Source: Luminiphilus sp. (GTDB lineage Bacteria > Pseudomonadota > Gammaproteobacteria > Pseudomonadales > Halieaceae). From it: a stretch of 47,036 bases of DNA. The stretch covers positions 1 to 47,036 of the forward strand of contig JAOHHD010000009.1 of the NCBI GenBank assembly GCA_028117185.1. The letters are read 5' to 3'. Made by a program: the position numbers and the translations under genes. Every line of letters begins with the position of its first letter. The first letter of the stretch is position 1. Positions 41,937-47,036 of this stretch are shown piece after piece. The notes beneath the pieces are model-generated. The model had not been told where the DNA came from. It searched no databases and worked only from the letters and a program-made list of their open reading frames with translations.

Positions 41937-43160
41937 TTAATCCGCAGTGATAGCGCCGTATACGATGTTTTTCACCTGCCCTCGAAAATTAAAAACAGAA
42001 GAAGGGATCAACTGCGTCATGAAGATGACATAAAGATCCTCAACGGGATCGACCCAAAAGAGCGTGGAAGCCAAGCCTCCCCAGTAAAAATCACCTTCAC
42101 CCACCGTCCCAGATGCGATTGCATCAGTGGTTGAGGCAAAACCCAGACCGAATCCGACCCCTTCGTTACTGGTTTCTGAAAACCCGCCCATTGCCATCTG
42201 GGCTAACGATTGGCCGCCAAGGTGATTGCGAGTCATCAGTTCGAGTGTGGGTCTGCCAATCACCTGCTGGCCCCTAAATTGCCCACCTTGGCGCAGCATG
42301 TCGCAAAGGTTTGCGTAGTCAGACATCGTCCCGACTAGACCGCCTGCGCCCGAGGGCGCAAGGGGTGTGGTGCGATAGCGGCTCGTCTCGGGGTCATCCT
42401 GCAGTCGCAGCCTTTTATCAAGTGTTCGCTCGTAACACGCCGCGAACCGCTCCAATTTTTCATCGGGAACCGTAAAGCCAGTATCGGGCATCGCGAGTGG
42501 CTCAAAAAGACGCTCACGTAAGAACTCATCAAAGGGTTGTCTGGAGATCAGCTCCACCAGATAACCACAGATATCGGTCGCAAGAGAATAGCTCCATCGT
42601 GTACCGGGGTCATAAAGTAGCGGCACGTGAGCGAGTTTGTCAGCAAAAGACGCAAGCGTATCGGTGCCAGCACGTGAGATCCCAGCGGCGGCATAGGCTG
42701 CATCCACTGGGAGCTCAAGCCCGGGCAGAAATCCGCCGTAGGTGAGACCCGCTGTATGGGAGAGTAGATGCTGGATGGTCATGGGTGTTTTAGGAGGTCG
42801 AGTAACCATCTCTGAGCCGCTACCCTCTACCCAAACTTGGTGCCCATGCCACGCGGGAATGAATTTAAAGACTGGGTCGCTGAGCTGAAAACGACCCTCC
42901 TCGAATAACATCATGAGTGCGATCGAGGTGATGGGTTTTGACATAGAGTAGATACGAAAGATCGTATCCTCTCGCATCGGTTTATGACGCTCTATATCCA
43001 TGAGCCCCAGTGTGCTTGAAAGTGCGGTGATCCCCCGCCTGGAAACCAAAACGCGGCATCCGGGTATCTTCCCGGGTTGCACGTAGCGTGTGTCTAAGTG
43101 CTCAACCAACTTATCGAGTTTACGTGGACTAAAGCCGGCTGCGAGGGGGTCGGTATGCAT
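41937..43160 (-). CDS. Serine hydrolase, beta-lactamase/esterase EstB-like
   Basis: 407 residues from ATG 43160 (AGAGGA upstream; the longer frame to 43202 is less likely). Beta-lactamase class C / DD-peptidase fold: S-x2-K in YSMSKPITS near residue 72 gives nucleophile Ser and base Lys, with Y-x-N-like YSLATD later. No signal peptide, so it is cytoplasmic and more likely an esterase than a penicillin-binding enzyme. It lies right of the island and appears chromosomal. Its stop is in frame with the recombinase reading frame. Confidence 0.85.
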   Translation of the reverse strand: MHTDPLAAGFSPRKLDKLVEHLDTRYVQPGKIPGCRVLVSRRGITALSSTLGLMDIERHKPMREDTIFRIYSMSKPITSIALMMLFEEGRFQLSDPVFKFIPAWHGHQVWVEGSGSEMVTRPPKTPMTIQHLLSHTAGLTYGGFLPGLELPVDAAYAAAGISRAGTDTLASFADKLAHVPLLYDPGTRWSYSLATDICGYLVELISRQPFDEFLRERLFEPLAMPDTGFTVPDEKLERFAACYERTLDKRLRLQDDPETSRYRTTPLAPSGAGGLVGTMSDYANLCDMLRQGGQFRGQQVIGRPTLELMTRNHLGGQSLAQMAMGGFSETSNEGVGFGLGFASTTDAIASGTVGEGDFYWGGLASTLFWVDPVEDLYVIFMTQLIPSSVFNFRGQVKNIVYGAITAD

Positions 43161-43307
43161 GAAGGGTCCTCTTCTACGCGGAACGGTGTGATCGTGTCGC
43201 AAGGCTGGCGATCTGCACGATTATCATGTCAGTTGTGGCGTCACGGTGCCGCCAGGTCAAGTGTGCCAATGCATTAGCATGAGGCCAGTAATTGAAGATG
43301 CGACGCG

Positions 43308-43784
43308 TCACGTCGCCAGTGTCTCAGCATGTAAGTTCACGACTCGGGAACGTAGGATACGATAAATATCCTGAAAGCCCTCGCCGTGCGGTTTGCGATA
43401 TTTTCGTTGTAACCAACGTGTGTCAGGGCCGTAGCGGTACTGCACAAAATGACTGATCTCATGCGCAACAGTCGCCGCCAACGCAATTTCGGCGGGGACA
43501 TTATCGCGAGAGCCAATCACTTTATCGCTCGCAAAGGCTGGATATTCCAGTATGTGAGTTTGTTGCTTTCGAAAGGGCACGATATCGATGGTGATTCCTT
43601 TTGCACAGGCAGAGGAGCGATGGCCGGCCCCTTTAATCGTGACCCTGATGTCATTGCGCGCCGTTGGGTAATCCACCGGCAACTCATGGGCTGCTTTAGT
43701 GACCTCCCGCAGGCAGCGTTTAATCCACTTCACAACAAGCTGTCTCTCTTTTGCTGCGATGTCTGCTGCGGCACGTATTTCCAT
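43308..43784 (-). CDS. SprT-like zinc metallopeptidase-type protein
   Basis: 158 residues from ATG 43784 (AGGAGA about 10 bases upstream). The zinc motif HEISH (108-112) and third ligand H133 in PHGEGFQDIYR match the SprT fold. It lacks the C-terminal zinc ribbon of E. coli SprT. Function of bacterial members is not settled; eukaryotic relatives (SPRTN) cut DNA-protein crosslinks. Monocistronic. Confidence 0.8.
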   Translation of the reverse strand: MEIRAAADIAAKERQLVVKWIKRCLREVTKAAHELPVDYPTARNDIRVTIKGAGHRSSACAKGITIDIVPFRKQQTHILEYPAFASDKVIGSRDNVPAEIALAATVAHEISHFVQYRYGPDTRWLQRKYRKPHGEGFQDIYRILRSRVVNLHAETLAT

Positions 43785-44429
43785 CAAAAAAGGGTCTCCT
43801 ACGTCACGACCTTCGTCGAGAACGGGGGCTCAGCTATGAGCTTACTCAGCGGTGCGCTCACCACTCCTAGTAAATTATGACGTAATAAGAGGACAAACCG
43901 GCATCATTTCTTGCTCCTTTTCGATCGAGCTCAGTACGTGTGATGCCATAAGTATTTGGGCAGAGGAGGTGTTGTGTGGCTCAACATCGGTCGATTGATT
44001 ACTGCCTAAAGGCAGGTTGGTACAACCTGAATCATACGGGTGTCGTGTCAGTGTCGACAACTCACTGCAGCGCGGTGAAATTGGCTTAAGCGTGTTTCCA
44101 TGCTGGACGCTGAGACTGCGATTGGGTTCGCCGACTAGCCCCATATTTTTTCGATCTCTAGTGACCCAGAAGAGTGCGTAATCTCTGAAACCACTGCTGG
44201 GGTAATCCTTTTGCTGTTGAGGAATTGCTTCAATGCAAACGGTGGTCAATGGTGTTCGTCGGAGGGCTGTTGTAGTCTGCGATACCGGGAGGCGCAGTGC
44301 AGACGCTTCACGGGTTGGCAGTTCAATGACTAAAGAGCGTATCGCGTTTTAAGTAGCTGACAGTAACAGCTCAGTCAGTCTCGCGACGGTAGCAAAATAG
44401 ACGAAATAGACAAAAAAGGTGAAACGAGA
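43785..44429. other. Intergenic region without a credible gene
   Basis: About 640 bases between the SprT-like and DUF2237 genes. Possible frames have no signature, and the largest (44249-43875, minus) has atypical composition with no ribosome site. I see no RNA gene or repeat. Confidence 0.5.
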
Positions 44430-44822
44430 ATGGGAGAACCGTCAGGCGAATCAAATGAGCAACTGAATGCGCTCGGCCTTCCGATTGAATTGTGTTGTCA
44501 AGATCCGGTCACCGGTTTTTTCCGTGATGGCCACTGTCATACGGGGCCCCATGATCACGGTCTTCATACGGTATGTGCGTTGATGACAGAGGAGTTTCTG
44601 ACTTTTTCCGCGGCGGCCGGTAACGACTTATCGACGCCGATGCCACAGTACGGGTTCCCCGGATTGAAAGAGGGTGATCGATGGTGCCTGTGCGCAATGA
44701 GGTGGCACCAGGCGCATCAAGCAGGTAAGGCGCCCAGATTGTTTTTGCGCGCTACTCACCAAAAGACACTGGATGTCATCCCGCTGGACATCTTGAAGCA
44801 GCACGCAATGGATCTGTCTTAA
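44430..44822 (+). CDS. DUF2237 family protein
   Basis: 130 residues matching the DUF2237 family over its length: NALGLPIELCCQDPVTGFFRDG, HTVCALMTEEFL, GNDLSTPMPQYGFPGLKEGDRWCLCAMRW. Conserved cysteines and histidines (C22/C23, H36, C49, C86/C88) suggest a metal site. Function unknown in all members I know of. A possible promoter region precedes it; no operon partner. Confidence 0.88.
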   Translation: MGEPSGESNEQLNALGLPIELCCQDPVTGFFRDGHCHTGPHDHGLHTVCALMTEEFLTFSAAAGNDLSTPMPQYGFPGLKEGDRWCLCAMRWHQAHQAGKAPRLFLRATHQKTLDVIPLDILKQHAMDLS

Positions 44823-44861
44823 TAGGGTGATGGTGTTTCAGATGACATGGGGCGAACTTTG

Positions 44862-45281
44862 CTAAGCGATTTTTGATCGCCTAAGGGCTCCCTCTATTAG
44901 CATGCCAGCGATCATTGCCAGACAGAAAATCATCGTGGTTTCATAGCCATATAGTAGGCTCACAAGAGCGGGTCCCGGACAATAACCCGACAGCCCCCAA
45001 CCAATCCCAAAAAGCATGGCGCCGATGGCGAGTCGTTTATCGATGGTGCGAATCGCCGGCACGTGAAACTGTGTGGCGAAGCGCGGCGCGGCGCGTTTGA
45101 GTACCCAAGGTGTTGCAGCTAGTGATACGACGAGTGCACCGCCCATGACCAATGCGAGGTCGGGTATCCAGTTGCCCGACACGTCTAGAAACCCCAGTAC
45201 TTTTAAGGGATCGGACATACCCGATAGCGTGAGACCCAGGCCGAATAATATACCCGCAGCAAGTCCGGACCAGGCTTTCAT
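44862..45281 (-). CDS. YeeE/YedE-type sulfur transporter, second half protein
   Basis: 139 residues from ATG 45281, overlapping the upstream stop by four bases (ATGA, 45278-45281). About four membrane helices, with SGMSDPLKVLGFLD and WGLSGYCPGPALVSL, the latter holding the conserved pore Cys. The family includes the thiosulfate importer TsuA/YeeE; two short genes here replace one long one. Substrate (thiosulfate or other sulfane sulfur) is inferred from the family. Confidence 0.88.
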   Translation of the reverse strand: MKAWSGLAAGILFGLGLTLSGMSDPLKVLGFLDVSGNWIPDLALVMGGALVVSLAATPWVLKRAAPRFATQFHVPAIRTIDKRLAIGAMLFGIGWGLSGYCPGPALVSLLYGYETTMIFCLAMIAGMLIEGALRRSKIA

Positions 45282-45712
45282 ACTCCGCCACCGAGAACGT
45301 GTCGTGCCACATAGACAGTTAGCATGCCGAAAATCATAAAGACCAGGGTGGCGATCACTGACCGAGGCGAGCGCCGACCTATCCCGCACACTCCGTGCCC
45401 ACTGGTGCAACCCCCACCAAAGCGCGTGCCGAACCCAACGAGTAGACCGCTGCTAATTAATAGTCCTAAAGAAGCTGTTGATTCAGCGGGTAGGGGTAGC
45501 TCAAAGACCCAATGTGTTATCGCGCCGCCACCCAACAGTCCGGCGAGAAAAAGCCAGCGCCAATCTCGATCTGGCCCCGCTAGTGCCCCCCATACAATGC
45601 CGCTGATACCTGCTACCCGCCCTAGGCTGTAGAGCAGCCATAATGCGCCGAGGCCAAGCGTGAGGCCACCTAGAAGAGGTGGGAAAAAAGTAACGGCACT
45701 CATCATGCGCAC
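45278..45712 (-). CDS. YeeE/YedE-type sulfur transporter, first half protein
   Basis: 144 residues with about four membrane helices and the conserved GFGTRFGGGCTSGHGVCGIGRRS element carrying the functional cysteines. It forms a coupled pair with the downstream half. Start taken at 45712 (MRMMSAVTF); 45706 or 45703 are alternatives. The split two-gene form is common in Proteobacteria. Confidence 0.88.
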   Translation of the reverse strand: MRMMSAVTFFPPLLGGLTLGLGALWLLYSLGRVAGISGIVWGALAGPDRDWRWLFLAGLLGGGAITHWVFELPLPAESTASLGLLISSGLLVGFGTRFGGGCTSGHGVCGIGRRSPRSVIATLVFMIFGMLTVYVARHVLGGGV

Positions 45713-45873
45713 ATCATATCAGTGATTCAGTCAGTCCTCGACCGTAATCTATGCCAGCGGTCGTCGCGAGATGATATGTAAATGCCGCCACCTCGGTCAG
45801 TGAAGCGTCAGTAAATAGAGACAGGGAGGGAGCGCTGCTCGTTCCCTAGGAACCAGTCAGCGCTGAGTGCGGC

Positions 45874-46614
45874 TTACCAGCCTGATTGGATCAGGGCAGC
45901 CTCTTGCTGAGGGCCAAGTGCCACGTCAGTAGCCGTTTCATCGATGAAGCGGGCGACACTTTCAGTGTCGTCAGCACCGGCCGGTCGATACTGAGTTTCT
46001 TGGTTTAAGAAAACCTCACTACCCACTACCTGGTTGACCCAGTTGCCACCATCTCGACACGCTACGCCGCGCCAATTGGACTCGCGATGTGCCAGCAAAA
46101 ATTCGCGGCACCACTTGCCATCGACAGCTGGAAAAGTGAGTACTGAGCGGAACTTTCGCTCGTCGTCTAGCGTTTCCCAGCCCGACGCGCGCGATGGTGA
46201 CGATTCCAATGCCTGTGCCATCTGTGCGTCGATGGTCATCGGATTAAACACGGCGGTCTGGTTGGTATTCACCAGCATGGCGACTACCGCCGCGCACGAC
46301 GCGGCTACCGCGGCTGCCGTCCAGCGACGCCATTGGCTACCACGCCTGAGCAGGGTGACATTGTCAGCACTGACCAGGGCTGTAACCTGATTGGGTACGC
46401 GCACAGCGCTCTGTGCATAAACTTGCTTAACCAGCTCGTCATTTTCTTCAAGCTGCGTCAGGCGTGTTCTTAACACTGGCTCAGACTTTAGGCGACTCAC
46501 GAGCGCAATGGTTTGCGCTGCATCGAGCTCATTATCGATATACATAGACAACAAATAATCGTCATTGACTCGACCACCATCCATATCTACTACATTCTTT
46601 CGGTCATCACGCAT
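45874..46614 (-). CDS. Anti-sigma factor
   Basis: 246 residues from ATG 46614 (AAGG upstream; an alternative start at 46647). N-terminal anti-sigma domain (DDYLLSMYIDNELDAAQ, then SEPVLRTRL) without the zinc-binding H-x3-C-x2-C motif, one membrane helix (98-116) and a periplasmic domain with Cys pairs (GKWCREF, VACRDG). The pattern fits a membrane-bound anti-sigma of the ECF system encoded directly upstream (57-bp gap), sensing an envelope or redox signal. Confidence 0.85.
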   Translation of the reverse strand: MRDDRKNVVDMDGGRVNDDYLLSMYIDNELDAAQTIALVSRLKSEPVLRTRLTQLEENDELVKQVYAQSAVRVPNQVTALVSADNVTLLRRGSQWRRWTAAAVAASCAAVVAMLVNTNQTAVFNPMTIDAQMAQALESSPSRASGWETLDDERKFRSVLTFPAVDGKWCREFLLAHRESNWRGVACRDGGNWVNQVVGSEVFLNQETQYRPAGADDTESVARFIDETATDVALGPQQEAALIQSGW

Positions 46615-46671
46615 GTCTGTTACCTTTTTCGCGACACCCATTCCCAAGTGGGTTGTCCCTGTTTTAGAAGC

Positions 46672-47036
46672 TTACGCTTCCCTTTCTTCACGCCACTCCA
46701 AATTTGCTGCCAGTGCCTTGCGAGCTCGCGCTACGCGGCTCATGATGGTTCCAATCGGCACTTCTAGGAAAGCCGCCGCCTCAGCGTAAGAGCGACCCTC
46801 CACTGCCACCTGCACTAGCGCCGCGCGCTGTTCCACAGGTAACTGTTCCATTGCTGCGGAGACTCGGTCTAGCTGCACAGACTCTTCGGTATTCGCCGAA
46901 GTGGTTCCCGCCCCGTCAATCACACCCTCTGATAACGCGTAGCGGTTCCGCACATCTCTGGATCGAATCTCATCAATCCACAAGTTCTTGCACACTCTGT
47001 GTGCCCACTTTGCAACGTGGGCATCGGCGGGCATGC
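46672..47036 (-). CDS. ECF RNA polymerase sigma factor, 5' end outside the window
   Basis: The last 120 or so residues are visible. End of region 2 (AKWAHRVCKNLWIDEIRSRD) and the complete region 4 (AAMEQLPVEQRAALVQV to VPIGTIMSRVARARKAL, helix-turn-helix at the end) are present; the N terminus is cut by the window. The anti-sigma gene follows on the same strand. The pair probably autoregulates, but the promoter lies outside. Confidence 0.88.
   Translation of the reverse strand, partial: MPADAHVAKWAHRVCKNLWIDEIRSRDVRNRYALSEGVIDGAGTTSANTEESVQLDRVSAAMEQLPVEQRAALVQVAVEGRSYAEAAAFLEVPIGTIMSRVARARKALAANLEWREEREA

Noticed and set aside
43875..44249. 124-codon minus-strand frame
   Set aside because: No domain, odd composition, no ribosome site; treated as non-coding.

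Overview
The window looks like the chromosome of a marine gammaproteobacterium (my guess is the OMG / Cellvibrionales-Halieaceae neighbourhood). This rests on the alaS - lysC - csrA - tRNA-Ser(GCU) backbone, a Fur-type promoter in front of bfd/bfr, GreB, two large TonB-dependent receptors and many CoA-transferases. The taxon is inference; no rRNA is present. One gene is cut at each edge: MmgE/PrpD on the left and an ECF sigma factor on the right.

1-19,061, catabolic region. A MmgE/PrpD protein and an HpaB-type flavin monooxygenase are followed by an iron-storage pair: bfd, with a textbook Fur-overlapped sigma70 promoter, and a bacterioferritin gene broken by one extra base in a homopolymer. 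Next, from 3,726 to 19,061, comes a set of transcription units that share one operator-like inverted repeat (ATTGT-ACGG-ACAAT type, five copies, each in front of a transcription unit). They encode a TauD-like dioxygenase, two isochorismatase-fold amidohydrolases, an EamA transporter, an alpha/beta-hydrolase-fold protein without a nucleophile serine, a HyuA/HyuB pair, three CaiB/BaiF CoA-transferases and an outer-membrane TonB receptor. I read this as one regulon for uptake and breakdown of an unidentified small molecule, probably an amide, imide or lactam that ends as a CoA thioester. Two adjacent hexanucleotide tandem arrays lie between the convergent hyuB and TonB-receptor genes.

19,383-29,789, housekeeping region. 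A FecA-like receptor, greB, an M23 endopeptidase, a Trm112-like protein, a HIT protein, alaS, an acyl-CoA synthetase on the opposite strand, lysC, csrA and tRNA-Ser(GCU).

29,790-41,936, accessory island. It lies between tRNA-Ser and a tyrosine recombinase. It holds five small secreted or lipoprotein genes (one built of 13-residue repeats), a thermonuclease 3' fragment, two different RepA-like (AAA_25) ATPases, a cluster of tiny overlapping membrane-protein genes, an acidic secreted protein flanked by 47-bp direct repeats, and about 1.3 kb of non-coding DNA. That non-coding stretch contains a series of hairpins including a three-way junction, followed by helically phased iteron-like repeats. 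An exact 15-bp inverted repeat occurs three times in the island, each time 60-103 bp before a gene start. There are no capsid, conjugation or toxin-antitoxin genes that I recognise. The simplest reading is an integrated, RepA-dependent replicating element (plasmid- or satellite-like). The recombinase reading frame runs back without any normal start codon to the stop of the neighbouring chromosomal gene.

41,937-47,036, right flank. A serine hydrolase of the beta-lactamase/esterase fold, a SprT-like metallopeptidase, a DUF2237 protein, a split YeeE/YedE-type sulfur transporter, and an anti-sigma/ECF sigma pair.
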